Assembly: GCF_900129705.1 (NCBI RefSeq) | Contig: NZ_FQWO01000005.1 | Span: 124,001 to 188,000, forward strand | Direction of reading: 5' to 3' | Source of the DNA: Flavobacterium granuli | GTDB lineage: Bacteria; Bacteroidota; Bacteroidia; Flavobacteriales; Flavobacteriaceae | Length of the DNA: 64,000 nt | Shown: positions 25,918-35,813 of the stretch, piece after piece | Layout: every line of letters starts with the position of its first letter | Position numbering within the stretch: the stretch's first letter is position 1 | Translations under genes and position numbers: made by a program | Notes under the pieces: generated by a model | Told to the model about the DNA's origin: nothing | The model's database searches: none | The model's input: the letters and a program-made list of their open reading frames with translations, nothing else

Positions 25918-26694
25918 TTATATAAAAAAAGAACGCACCCATTTGTCTTTGCTTTTTTCTAATTCAGAATAAGAGCCTTCGGCATGGATCACTCCATCTT
26001 TCAAAATCATGATTCGATTGCGAGTAAGTTTTGCACAGGCCATATCATGGGTGATAATAATGGATGATGTATCGTGTTTTTTTTGAATTGACAATATCAA
26101 TCCACTTATTTCTCTGGAAGTTATGGCATCTAAGCCTGATGTGGGTTCATCATATAAAATAATTTCCGGTTTTACAATAAGGGTTCTTGCTAGTCCAATT
26201 CTTTTACGCATTCCGCCGGATAATTCCGCCGGCATTTTATTGATAGCCTCTTCCAAACCTACATTTTGCAAAACTTCAATAATGGCTTCCTCAATTTCGT
26301 CGGATTTTAAAAAGCCAGAATGGCGTTTTAGCGTAAAAGCTAGATTTTGTCTCACAGTCATGGAGTCATATAAAGCTCCATTTTGAAAAAGAAAACCTAT
26401 CCTAGCTCTGGTCTCATTTAGATCCTTGTTATTGAGTTTTGTAATATCTGTTCCAAAAACATTTATTTCACCTTCATCGGGTCGAATTAAACCTACTAAA
26501 CATTTTATGGTTATCGATTTTCCTGAACCCGATCTGCCGAGTATTACCAAATCTTCTCCTTTTTTTACGGATAGATTTACCCCTTTTAAAACATCATTAT
26601 CACCAAAAGATTTGCGTAAATTCTTTATTTCTATGATTGTTTGCCTTATCGGATTTTCAAGCTTTTTTTCCTTCATTGGTCTTTCCTTTATCAT
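25918..26694 (-). CDS. mlaF: MlaF-type ABC transporter ATPase
   Basis: A 258-residue ABC ATPase. Walker A is LGRSGSGKS, the signature LSGGMRKRIGLARTL, Walker B IILYDEPTSGLD, and the switch His is in IIITHDM. The GMRKR form of the signature is typical of MlaF/lipid-transport ATPases. It lies 4 bases after the permease gene and powers lipid movement through MlaE and MlaD. Confidence 0.94.
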   Translation of the reverse strand: MIKERPMKEKKLENPIRQTIIEIKNLRKSFGDNDVLKGVNLSVKKGEDLVILGRSGSGKSITIKCLVGLIRPDEGEINVFGTDITKLNNKDLNETRARIGFLFQNGALYDSMTVRQNLAFTLKRHSGFLKSDEIEEAIIEVLQNVGLEEAINKMPAELSGGMRKRIGLARTLIVKPEIILYDEPTSGLDAITSREISGLILSIQKKHDTSSIIITHDMACAKLTRNRIMILKDGVIHAEGSYSELEKSKDKWVRSFFI

Positions 26695-26698
26695 AATC

Positions 26699-27457
26699 TT
26701 AGTAAAATAAGTCGGTTATTTGCACGGCAATCATATCAATAATAAAAATGCTTAAGGAAGCAGTTACTACGGCCGAGTTGGCTGCTTTACCCACACTTTC
26801 GGTTCCGCTTTCTGCATTAAATCCTTTATAGCAACCAATTAATCCGATGCAGAATCCGAAGAAAAAAGTTTTTATAGTGGCGGGCATAATGTCTAAAAAT
26901 TCAAGATTTTCCAGTACATCCGAAAAATAGCGGTACAAGCTTATATCCTCATGAATATTGAACCCAATATAACCGCCAAAAATGCCAATAAAATCGGCAT
27001 AAATCACTAAAATCGGAATCATAATTATTGTTGCCATAATGCGGGTAACTACCAAGTATTTATAAGGATTAATTGCCGCAGCTTCCATAGCATCAATCTG
27101 CTCTGTCACCTTCATAGACCCCAATTCGGCTCCAATACCCGAAGCGATTTTTCCTGCACAAATCAATGCTGTAATTACCGGAACAATCTCTCTTAATAGC
27201 GAGAGCCCCACCATGCTTGGCAACCAAGATTCCGCTCCAAACTTTATCAATGTTGGACGCGACTGAATAGTGAGCACGAGCCCCATGATAAAACCGGTAA
27301 TGCTCACAAGCGGCAAAGATTTATAACCAATGAGGTAGCATTGCCAAAAGAATTCTTTAAATTCAAAGGGTGGTCTCCAGATTTCTTTAAAAAAGCGCGC
27401 AGTAAAAAGCACTGTTTTACCGATATCTTCAAAAACATTTTTTAAATAGAAGTTCAA
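26699..27457 (-). CDS. mlaE: MlaE-type ABC transporter permease
   Basis: A 252-residue integral membrane protein with about five helices. It contains the MlaE/permease core (VITALICAGKIASGIGAELGSMKVTEQIDAME) and the C-terminal GCYKGFNAESGTESVGKAANSAVV. First gene of the mlaE-mlaF-mlaD operon, which handles phospholipid traffic between inner and outer membranes. Confidence 0.94.
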   Translation of the reverse strand: MNFYLKNVFEDIGKTVLFTARFFKEIWRPPFEFKEFFWQCYLIGYKSLPLVSITGFIMGLVLTIQSRPTLIKFGAESWLPSMVGLSLLREIVPVITALICAGKIASGIGAELGSMKVTEQIDAMEAAAINPYKYLVVTRIMATIIMIPILVIYADFIGIFGGYIGFNIHEDISLYRYFSDVLENLEFLDIMPATIKTFFFGFCIGLIGCYKGFNAESGTESVGKAANSAVVTASLSIFIIDMIAVQITDLFY

Positions 27458-28285
27458 AATAATAGGTTTTAGACTGTTTGTTGAATGATTCTTAATTTTA
27501 AAATAATCTTCTGCACAATGGTTTTTTTTTGTCCGAAATTAATAGATAAACCTATCTTGTTTAGCGCTCCCTTACCACTACTCTGCTTTCCATTCGGGTT
27601 TAAACTATGGCTAAGGCTATCAAGCTATTTTTTTATCGGATTTTGTAAGTCCATTAATGCAACACATGCAAGAAGATATTAGGCTTTCTTTTAACTTTTA
27701 TCATGATTTCTTATTTTGAACGGTTTACTTTTAAAAAAAAATTAGCCAGGAGGTAGAGACTTTTGGAATTGTCTTTACTTCCAGGAATATAAAGGTCGAT
27801 TTATTATATTTGAAATTGTTTCAAAACTTTATTAAAAATTTATGTAATTTACAGATTATCAATGTGTTATTTTTTTTATGCACGTTAAAATACTATTATT
27901 GGCTATGAACTATGTTGCCCTACACTTTGAAACAATTCAAAACAGTATTTTTTAAAAGTTCATGGAGCGATTTTTATTTTGATAACTAATCGAAGCTTTT
28001 GACAGAGCGCTGTTGATAACAAGCAGGTTTACGTTCCCGGTAGTAGATATTAGTCATTTTAAACTCTCTATCTACACGAAACACTAAGGTATAGTTCGGT
28101 TGCACCCAAGTTTAAAACTTACTGAATTTCAGTGTTTTAACAAATATGAAATCGTTTTTTTATTGAAATTAATTCCTCCCAAGGAGGAGATAGTATTAAA
28201 TTTATTTCGTAAATTTAATGTCCCAAGGTGCTCAAAGGAAAACCAAAACGAGCATAATCGAAAACCTCCACTAAAAAAGTCTCAA
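27458..28285. other. Long intergenic region, no gene supported
   Basis: About 830 bases between mlaE and the oxidoreductase. No ORF with coding character was found; in-frame extension upstream of the oxidoreductase start at 28286 looks non-coding. It contains a notable hairpin (27749-27783), listed separately, and probably promoters of both flanking genes. Confidence 0.5.
27749..27783 (+). other. Stable RNA hairpin candidate
   Basis: On the plus strand ggaggtagagac pairs with gtctttacttcc over 12 positions (ten Watson-Crick, two G-U) around a loop of about ten bases. The pairing uses G-U only in the plus-strand RNA, so that strand is the more likely one. There is no T-tract after it, so it is not a classic terminator. 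Function unknown. Confidence 0.35.
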
Positions 28286-29866
28286 ATGAAAACTCCTGAT
28301 AATACATCTGAATCTGAAAATGGTACGATAACTTCTGGAGAAAATCTTTCTTATTGGTTTTCATCGGCAATAAAACCGCTTGCTTTTCAAAAATTAAACC
28401 AGAATAGTGATACTGATATTTTAGTTATAAGAGGGGGTATCGCTGGACTTACCACTGCTTATTGTCTTGCAAAGGAAGGGCGTAAGGTCATTTTAGTTGA
28501 AGACGGATGTATTGGAAGTGGCGAAACGGGAAGAACTACCACTCATATTACTTGTGCGCTTGACGACCATTATTTTGAATTGGAAAAAACTTTCGACGAA
28601 CATACTGCACAATTAGTCGCCAATAGTCACATGGCCGCTATTGAATGGATCGCAGACACCGTAAAACGCCACAAAATTAATTGCCATTTTAAAAGAGTCG
28701 ATGGCTATTTGTTTTTAGACCCTTCTGATACCAAGGGAACTTTAGAAAAAGAATACGAAGCTACAAAGCGTGCAGGACTGATTACTGAAATGTTAAATTC
28801 AGTTCCGTCTATTGCATCTGAAAAAGGAAAACGCTGTCTTAAATTTGCTGATCAGGCCCAGTTTCATGTCCTTCTTTATCTTAAAGGATTAGCTCATGCG
28901 TTTATAAAATTTGGAGGAGAAATCTATACAGAAACAAAGGCGGAAAATATTAGCACCGCGGGTGCTAATGCAAACGGTTTTAAGATAAAAGCAAATCATA
29001 TTGTAGTTGCAACTAACACGCCCGGCAATGACTGGCTAATGATGCATACTAAACAATGGCCTTATCGCACCTATGTGATAGCTGCCAAAGTACCCAAAGA
29101 AAAACTACCTTATGCCTTGTGGTGGGACACCGGCGATCATAATTCAAAATGGATTGTAAAGCCCTATCATTACGTTCGTTTGGAAGAATTTGATTATAAA
29201 TACGACCTATTGATTGCAGGTGGAGAAGACCATCGTACAGGACAGGCTGATGATGAGAATATTAAAGAAGAAGATCGTTATGCTAAACTGGAGAAATGGA
29301 CAAAGAAACATTTTCCAGCTATTGGGGCTATCGAATTCAAATGGTCTGGTCAGGTACTGGAACCCGTCGATTCATTGGCGTATATTGGTAGGAATCCGGG
29401 CGAAGACAATATTTACATTATAACAGGTGATTCGGGCAACGGTATGACACATGGAACCCTTGGCGGAATGATTATCACCGACATAATTACCGGCAAAGAA
29501 AATCCCTGGATTAAAATATACGACCCTTCCCGAATTACACTAAAAACTACTGTTGATTACTTACACGAAGTGGGAAACATGCTAGCCCAATACGGAGACT
29601 GGATTAGTCCGGAACATATAAAAAAAATAGACGACTTAAAACTAGGTGAAGGTGGGATTGTTTCATTCGGATTAAAAAAAATCGCTGCCTATCGTGATCA
29701 TCAGAGTAAGCTTCATACTTTCTCTGCAGTTTGTCCGCACTTAAATGGTATACTGCAATGGAATGCCGACGAAAAAACATTCGATTGTCCTATGCACGGC
29801 TCCCGTTTTACCAATGAAGGCAAAGTAATAAACGGACCCGCAATTTCTGATTTAAAAAAAATATAA
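28286..29866 (+). CDS. FAD-dependent oxidoreductase with C-terminal Rieske domain
   Basis: I chose the ATG at 28286 (526 residues); the ORF is open further upstream but without coding character. Residues about 45-430 are a DAO-type FAD oxidoreductase; residues about 460-526 are a Rieske 2Fe-2S domain with both ligand pairs (CPH and CPMHGSRF). The dinucleotide motif reads VIRGGIAGL: Arg49 stands where the first Gly of GxGxxG is expected (codon aga at 28430), a one-base change from gga. The enzyme may bind FAD poorly or be decaying. Substrate unknown. Confidence 0.85.
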   Translation: MKTPDNTSESENGTITSGENLSYWFSSAIKPLAFQKLNQNSDTDILVIRGGIAGLTTAYCLAKEGRKVILVEDGCIGSGETGRTTTHITCALDDHYFELEKTFDEHTAQLVANSHMAAIEWIADTVKRHKINCHFKRVDGYLFLDPSDTKGTLEKEYEATKRAGLITEMLNSVPSIASEKGKRCLKFADQAQFHVLLYLKGLAHAFIKFGGEIYTETKAENISTAGANANGFKIKANHIVVATNTPGNDWLMMHTKQWPYRTYVIAAKVPKEKLPYALWWDTGDHNSKWIVKPYHYVRLEEFDYKYDLLIAGGEDHRTGQADDENIKEEDRYAKLEKWTKKHFPAIGAIEFKWSGQVLEPVDSLAYIGRNPGEDNIYIITGDSGNGMTHGTLGGMIITDIITGKENPWIKIYDPSRITLKTTVDYLHEVGNMLAQYGDWISPEHIKKIDDLKLGEGGIVSFGLKKIAAYRDHQSKLHTFSAVCPHLNGILQWNADEKTFDCPMHGSRFTNEGKVINGPAISDLKKI

Positions 29867-30027
29867 AAAAAGAACGTGACAGTTTAGCTTACTATTATTT
29901 GTTTTGATATTAACAAAATAACATTTATTCCTTTTAAATACGGGGATAATGTGACTCATTTTTAAAATTATGTAATTCTTTCCGGAATGAGCCGGAATAC
30001 TTTTAATTAACTTCTAAATCATTCTTT

Positions 30028-30213
30028 ATGTCACTAATCACTATATTACTTGTATTAATTGTTGTAGGTGTTCTTCTTTGGCTTGTCAATACCTATATCC
30101 CTATGGATGGCACAATCAAAAAAATATTTAACATTGTGGTTGTGATTGTTGTAATTATTTGGCTCCTCAAGGTTTTTGGCCTTTTCGATAATTTGATGAA
30201 TATGCATGTATAA
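30028..30213 (+). CDS. Thivi_2564-type small membrane protein
   Basis: A 61-residue protein with two helices (about 4-22 and 32-52) separated by a short polar turn (NTYIPMDGTIKKIFN). The NTYIPMDGTIKKI turn matches the small conserved family often annotated as Thivi_2564 membrane protein. Function unknown; such genes often accompany stress-response loci. Confidence 0.75.
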   Translation: MSLITILLVLIVVGVLLWLVNTYIPMDGTIKKIFNIVVVIVVIIWLLKVFGLFDNLMNMHV

Positions 30214-30313
30214 AAAAGGCATGTCGCATTATTACAATATGAGGTATTAAATTGAACAGCCTTCAAAAACAATACTCCTTAATAAAAATTAAATGTTATA
30301 CATCAACTAATCC

Positions 30314-30523
30314 ATAAAACTAAAAATCAAGAATCTAAAAAGAATCTTTGGAGCCTTACTTACTGCTCTCGGAATAGCTAGTCTTATTTATACTGCTGTA
30401 CTATTTATGGATACTACTGGCGGCACACGGGATATTAAAATGCTCATTATTTATGGTGTACTGGGGCTTATATTCTTCATCTCAGGCATTAGCCTTGTTC
30501 GCACAACAAAAGACGAATCCTAG
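30314..30523 (+). pseudogene. Small two-helix membrane protein gene with no standard start codon
   Basis: A 69-codon frame with intact coding character ends at the TAG at 30521-30523. It reads LKRIFGALLTALGIASLIY, then a GGTRDIKMLIIYGVLGLIFF helix and LVRTTKDES. Where an ATG is expected there is ATA (30314-30316); a TAA lies two codons upstream, and no ATG, GTG or TTG occurs before the first helix. Either ATA is used (rare), or a start mutation has silenced the gene. It resembles a widespread small Bacteroidota membrane family. Confidence 0.6.
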
Positions 30524-31193
30524 CGTTAAAATTAGAGAAGGCTTAATCCAATAGTGTTTTTACTGATTTGACAGCTTGGCGAAACGGCATCAAGAACATA
30601 GAGGTTTTCCAAGCTTCCATCTATGACCAACGAAAAGGTACACGAGCTTGATACCCGTTAATCAGTAAATTCTATTCATAGAATTTACAAACGATGCAAA
30701 TATCACTGCATCATTTATTGAATCAAAAACGCACTGATTCGTTCCATAAGTCGCCCCGACTTTCTAACTACAATTTGCCATTCTTCTTTCTTTTTTGTAT
30801 CCTACTCTTTGAGCTGAGGATCCTGTTTTATACTTGTCTTTGCACCTGCTCCCACCCGAAATAAAATGGGGCGAAGTCAATCCTTTCATGTGGTATGATG
30901 ATTAGCGTTACCTATTTCTATATTTATTAGAAACAGCTATCCGGCTAGTGATCACTACTTTTAAACTTGAGAAACAGATCCGATAATGGGAAATTTCAGT
31001 GATGTGTTATAAAATGAACTCGTTTTGCAAAAAGAATAAAATTGTAAGCTAAATCACCTATATTTATCTTCTGAAAAACAACGTAGTCTATTTGCTAAAT
31101 CAGTGTTTCATCGAAAGTTTCAGCTTCCTAATCCTCCAAGCAACCATAGGCAAAATTAAAACAGACATCATACAAAAGATAAAATAAAACAAC
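30524..31193. other. Non-coding or decayed stretch
   Basis: About 670 bases with no supported gene. Stops are frequent in all frames; a few segments have gene-like composition (30560-30660), but I cannot identify them. It looks like decayed accessory DNA. Confidence 0.4.
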
Positions 31194-31418
31194 ATGTTAA
31201 AAAAAGGAGAACACATTCAAGGAGTTCCGAATGAGCTACAAAATCTACTTGACAAGGACAAAAAAGCGAAAGACTTTTTCGATACTTTATCCCAATCCTA
31301 CAAACAAGGATATTGCGACTGGGTTGGTTCGGCAAAACAAGAAGCTACACGACAAACAAGAGCAGAAAAAGCAATTCTGATGCTCAGAAATAATCAAAAA
31401 ACACTAAAAACAGTCTGA
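31194..31418 (+). CDS. Short YdeI/OmpD-associated family protein
   Basis: A 74-residue protein matching the C-terminal helical part of YdeI/OmpD-associated proteins: VPNELQNLLDKDKKAKDFFD, then a Tyr/Trp segment and GSAKQEATRQTRAEKAILML. Full family members have an added N-terminal domain; this short form starts directly with the helical part. An ATG with an aaaacaac upstream stretch fits a normal start. Function in the family is unclear (envelope or peptide resistance was proposed for YdeI). Confidence 0.7.
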   Translation: MLKKGEHIQGVPNELQNLLDKDKKAKDFFDTLSQSYKQGYCDWVGSAKQEATRQTRAEKAILMLRNNQKTLKTV

Positions 31419-31895
31419 CATGAAAACAAAACTAGTATTGACAGTGACTTTATTTGAATTGAAGAGCTATTTATTTTAACGACGAAGGAAACACCATTAA
31501 TTATACAATAATGTGTCCTGTTCTTTCCCCTGTGCTTTGGAAGTCATTACACTGTTTCCTGTTTGTTCCGTTTATTTTATGCAAAAGCCAAAATTGATAG
31601 TATGATTGTGAAAACTAAGACTAGCTATTGATTTAGCTTCTTGCTTGCTCGACACACTCAACCCGATACGCCAAATAAGTATAGGAATACTCTTTTTGTT
31701 AGAGCACTCGACTCTCTTTTCATTTTATCCGTTTTTATTTCATCTCTTAAAAATCATAACGACAATCCGCAGCACAGCTAAAAATCCTCTACAAACTGTT
31801 GCAGAAATTGATCCTTCCCGAAAAGAGAATAGTAAAAAAAATTATACCATTGCCCCTTATTGATTATCTTTATACTGCACATTAACAAATGATTC
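31419..31895. other. Intergenic region upstream of the Mg ATPase
   Basis: About 480 bases with no supported gene. No Mg riboswitch or convincing promoter could be assigned. Confidence 0.4.
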
Positions 31896-34478
31896 ATGGA
31901 AAGTAAATCTGATGTTAAAAATAATTTTTGGAATTTAAGCCCCGAAGATGCCTATCATAAAGTAGCTGCAAATGCAAATGGACTTGATGATCTGGAAGCT
32001 GCTCATCGATTAAAACAATATGGCCCTAATTCCATAAAAAGCAACACTAATTCCTCTCTGTTTATTCTGTTTATTGCACAGTTTAAAAGTCCAATAACCT
32101 TATTACTTATCGTTGCAGCTCTATTGTCTGCAGGTTTGGGGGATATTTCTGATACATTAATTATTCTCTGTATCATATTGCTAAGCAGTTTTCTTGGTTT
32201 TTGGCAGGAAAAAGGAGCTCAAAATGCAGTAAAAGAACTGCTAAAAATGGTTCGGTTAAAATGCAGAGTAATTAGAAACGGCACTTCAAAAGAAATAGCC
32301 GTTGAAGAAGTGGTTCCAGGCGATGTAGTCGTTTTATCGGCTGGAGATATCATTCCTGGCGACTGTCTTATTTTAGATTCCAAAGATTTATTTGTTGATG
32401 AAGCTGCATTTACCGGCGAAACTTTCCCCGTAGAAAAGAGTTCTGGAGCTCCCCTAGCTGCAAATACAGTACTTTCTAAGAGAAGCAATACTTTGTTTAT
32501 GGGAGCGAGTGTCATTAGCGGAAAAGCAACAGCACTAGTTATGGCAACAGCCAAACAAACAGAATTTGGAAAAATATCGGCTAATCTCCAATTAAGAGTA
32601 CCCGAAACCAATTTTGAAGCCGGTATACGCAAATTCGGCTATTTATTAATGGAAGTTACCCTGGTACTCGTGATTATTATTTTTGGTGTCAACGTATTTT
32701 TGCATAAACCAGTTCTGGATTCTTTTTTGTTCTCCCTTGCACTTGCCGTAGGACTAACACCTCAATTACTTCCTGCCATTATTAGCGTCAATCTTTCTAT
32801 AGGAGCAAAAAGAATGGCCAAATTACAAGTCATCGTAAAACGGCTTTCTTCTATTGAAAATATCGGGAGCATGAATATCCTTTGTTCGGATAAAACCGGG
32901 ACCATTACTCAGGGAAAAGTAAACTTAAAAGACACTTTGGATATTGATGGAAAACACAATGCTAAAGTATTGCAATATGTCTGGCTAAATGCCTCGCTGC
33001 AGCGAGGATTTCGGAATCCTATCGATGAGGCAATTTGTTTAGCTTATAAAGATACCTCAGATACTTATACAGCAAAGAATGAAATTCCGTATGATTTTAT
33101 TCGCAAACGCTTAACAATAGTAGTACAAGGAGAAAAAACAAATCTGGCAATTACCAAAGGTGCTTTGAATGCGATACTGTCTATCTGCACCCATGTTGAG
33201 ATTTCCGAAGGAAAACTGACAGCCATATCAGAAGCTAGCGCATCCATAACCAAACAATATGAAGAATTAAGTGAAGCGGGTTTTAGAACCTTGGGCGTGG
33301 CTTATAAACCAGTTAACGAAGCAAGTAATTTTACTCGGGATGATGAAAAACAAATGATTTTCTTAGGATTTGTCACTTTATTCGATCCCCCTAAACCAAA
33401 TGTAGAAGCAATAATTACTAAACTGGATACCCTAGGCGTAAAACTTAAAATTATTACAGGAGACAATGCCCTTGTGGCAAAAAGTTTAGCTTTACAAGTT
33501 GGCATTAAAGATCCTAAAATACTGACAGGTGCAGCACTACAAAAAATGACCAAAGCAGCACTAATGCATCAGGTTCTAGCTACTGATATCTTTGCAGAAG
33601 TAGAACCCAATCAAAAAGAGCAGCTTATTTTCCTTTTAAAAAGTAGTGGCAATGTTGTGGGATTTATGGGTGACGGCATCAATGACGCACCAGCTTTGCA
33701 TACTGCCGATGTAGGAATCTCGGTAGATACAGCTGTAGATGTTGCCAAAGAAGCGGCAGATATTGTTTTATTAAGTCAGGATTTGGATGTTTTAACAAAC
33801 GGTATTATCGAAGGTCGAAAAACATTTACCAATACCATGAAATATATCTTTATGGCCACCAGCGCCAATTTTGGAAATATGTTCAGCATGGCTGGTGCTT
33901 CTTTATTTCTTCCTTTTTTACCCTTATTACCCAAACAAATTTTGCTTACCAACCTTTTAACCGATTTTCCTGAAATGGCAATAGCAACCGATCGGGTTGA
34001 TGCGCTGACTATAGCATCACCGCAACGCTGGAATCTTTCCTTTATTCGAAAATTTATGATTGTTTTTGGACTATTAAGTTCGGTATTCGATTTCTTGATG
34101 TTTGCCATTTTACTTTTGGTTTTTCAGGCCAAAGAAAAAGAATTCCAAACGGCATGGTTTATCGAATCGGTCATTTCAGCAACATTGATAGTACTCGTTG
34201 TGCGAACAAAATTGTCTTTTTTTAAGAGTTTGCCCGGAAAATATCTCTCCATCGCAACAGCAATAATCATCCTATTTGTACTTATATTGCCTTTTACGCC
34301 ATTATCCGTTTGGTTCAGTTTTGTAAAATTACCTTTTCTGTTTTATTTATGGATGTTCTTATTAATCGCAACCTATATTCTATGCGCAGAAATAGTAAAA
34401 CACTTATTTTACAAGCATATGGTTAAAAACCATCAGAAAAAAACCAGACATACTAACGTAGTCCTTAGAAAAAATTAA
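31896..34478 (+). CDS. mgtA: Magnesium-translocating P-type ATPase (MgtA/MgtB type)
   Basis: An 860-residue P-type ATPase. The N-terminal cation-ATPase domain is followed by helices M1-M2, the actuator domain (DEAAFTGETFPVEKS with the TGE loop), the phosphorylation site CSDKTGTIT (Asp332), the hinge GFMGDGINDAPAL, and six C-terminal helices. Overall order and length fit MgtA/MgtB Mg importers, and the motif SIENIGSMNILCSDKTGT is typical of the subgroup. It stands alone, followed by an IS3 remnant. Family firm, ion specificity inferred. Confidence 0.88.
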   Translation: MESKSDVKNNFWNLSPEDAYHKVAANANGLDDLEAAHRLKQYGPNSIKSNTNSSLFILFIAQFKSPITLLLIVAALLSAGLGDISDTLIILCIILLSSFLGFWQEKGAQNAVKELLKMVRLKCRVIRNGTSKEIAVEEVVPGDVVVLSAGDIIPGDCLILDSKDLFVDEAAFTGETFPVEKSSGAPLAANTVLSKRSNTLFMGASVISGKATALVMATAKQTEFGKISANLQLRVPETNFEAGIRKFGYLLMEVTLVLVIIIFGVNVFLHKPVLDSFLFSLALAVGLTPQLLPAIISVNLSIGAKRMAKLQVIVKRLSSIENIGSMNILCSDKTGTITQGKVNLKDTLDIDGKHNAKVLQYVWLNASLQRGFRNPIDEAICLAYKDTSDTYTAKNEIPYDFIRKRLTIVVQGEKTNLAITKGALNAILSICTHVEISEGKLTAISEASASITKQYEELSEAGFRTLGVAYKPVNEASNFTRDDEKQMIFLGFVTLFDPPKPNVEAIITKLDTLGVKLKIITGDNALVAKSLALQVGIKDPKILTGAALQKMTKAALMHQVLATDIFAEVEPNQKEQLIFLLKSSGNVVGFMGDGINDAPALHTADVGISVDTAVDVAKEAADIVLLSQDLDVLTNGIIEGRKTFTNTMKYIFMATSANFGNMFSMAGASLFLPFLPLLPKQILLTNLLTDFPEMAIATDRVDALTIASPQRWNLSFIRKFMIVFGLLSSVFDFLMFAILLLVFQAKEKEFQTAWFIESVISATLIVLVVRTKLSFFKSLPGKYLSIATAIIILFVLILPFTPLSVWFSFVKLPFLFYLWMFLLIATYILCAEIVKHLFYKHMVKNHQKKTRHTNVVLRKN

Positions 34479-34501
34479 AAAATAAACCTTAATTTTAAGC
34501 T

Positions 34502-34597
34502 ATGCAACAACTGCACAAAATGTATGACAAAGCTATAAAAGTCAAAGCAGTTCAATTGGGTTATGAGAAAACATCAGCTCTATTAGTTTCTAATTAA
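34502..34597 (+). pseudogene. IS3-family transposase OrfA remnant
   Basis: A 31-codon frame reading MYDKAIKVKAVQLGYEKTS after a short N-terminal stretch. This is the first helix of the IS3-type OrfA helix-turn-helix (typically MYDKAFKxKAVQLxYE) and stops abruptly, with no further orfA or orfB sequence. Read as the fossil end of an IS3 element. Confidence 0.5.
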
Positions 34598-34715
34598 TAA
34601 AAAAAAGCCCCGTTTAGCGATTTTTAGTTATAGAGCAGTAGGTGATGATTATACAAAAACACAAACCGACAGCTTTAAAATAACGAATTATTCTTAACTA
34701 TTAAATATTAAAAAA

Positions 34716-35135
34716 ATGGCAAAACAAATTTTTATCAATTTAGCAGTAAAAGATCTGCAAAAATCTATGGACTTTTATACTGCATTAGGATTTACAAATA
34801 ACCCTCAATTTTCAGACGAGACCGCAAAGTGTATGGTTTGGAGCGAAACTATTTTTGTAATGCTGCTGACGCACGAAAAATTCGCAAGCTTTGCTTCTAA
34901 ACCTATTGCAGACACCAAATCTAAATTGGCTGGACTTTTTTCACTTTCGACTGACAGCATTGACGAAGTAAATACTATCATGGCTAATGGACTAAAAGCC
35001 GGTGGAATAGAACCTACCGAAATGCGGGATCATGGCTTTATGCAGGAGCGAACTATTGAAGATTTTGATGGACACACTTGGGAGATTTTCTATATGGATA
35101 TGACTCAATTGCCAACAACGCAACCGGCGGAATAA
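34716..35135 (+). CDS. VOC-superfamily (glyoxalase-like) protein
   Basis: A 139-residue protein with the paired beta-alpha-beta-beta-beta modules of the vicinal oxygen chelate fold: IFINLAVKDLQKSMDFYTALGF at the start and FDGHTWEIFYMD at the end, with the Glu in WEIFYMD as a likely metal ligand. No specific substrate can be named. Many such small VOC proteins in Bacteroidota are of unknown function. Confidence 0.85.
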   Translation: MAKQIFINLAVKDLQKSMDFYTALGFTNNPQFSDETAKCMVWSETIFVMLLTHEKFASFASKPIADTKSKLAGLFSLSTDSIDEVNTIMANGLKAGGIEPTEMRDHGFMQERTIEDFDGHTWEIFYMDMTQLPTTQPAE

Positions 35136-35209
35136 CAATAACGATGCCCTAACAGCCGTAGGCGCTACTCTTGACATCTAAATTGAACAACATTTTAAAA
35201 ATTTAAATT

Positions 35210-35428
35210 ATGATGAAATTTTGGTTAATTGCCATTTTGATTTTTATTGTTATAACATACATACTGTCGAAATTTACTTTAGAATCAAACAGAAAAGAAG
35301 CTGGTGAAAGAATTTGGAGATTTGGGAATGGACGCTCTACTTATTGGCGTATTCTTACTTTGTGCAGTTTCGGAATAACAGCGGTCATCATGCTTATATT
35401 ACATTGGATAGGAATTCCGATCCTATAG
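35210..35428 (+). CDS. Small two-helix membrane protein
   Basis: A 72-residue protein with helices at about 4-20 and 48-68 and a polar, Arg-rich loop (SNRKEAGERIWRFGNGRSTYWR). Coding character and start look normal. Not recognised beyond its topology. It lies 74 bases after the VOC gene in the same direction. Confidence 0.55.
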   Translation: MMKFWLIAILIFIVITYILSKFTLESNRKEAGERIWRFGNGRSTYWRILTLCSFGITAVIMLILHWIGIPIL

Positions 35429-35813
35429 CAATTAAAAATATTTTAAAATAGTATTTCCAGGAAAAATAAATATAGCATTTGTATTTCCTGAAAATCAAAC
35501 TATCTAAAAAACTGACCGCCAAACAGCTCATTTTTCGTTGCCTCCAACAAACGAACAGGCGAACAACAGCGCACAGATGAAGTAAAGAGTGCTAAAAAAA
35601 TAGAAGCTGATTTACTCCCCTCCCATTCTATTTTTTTTTCACCAAAAGATGACTGTACAAACCTGATACTAAATAAATCAGTTCTATTTCCTTCTAATTA
35701 ACAAAGGAAAGTGCTTTAGCATGTTTTTGAGTAAAACTACCCTAATGGAAAAAAAGAGCCTAATTGAGAAACGTTTCACAAAAAAAGAAATACAAGACAT
35801 AATTTCATTTTCT
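35429..35813. other. Intergenic region before satD
   Basis: About 385 bases without a supported gene; an in-frame open stretch from 35721 could extend SatD by 31 residues but lacks family similarity. Nothing else identified. Confidence 0.4.

Noticed and set aside
27485..27682. 65-residue plus-strand ORF after mlaE
   Set aside because: Composition (Phe/Cys/Leu-rich) and lack of start context look like noise in AT-rich DNA.
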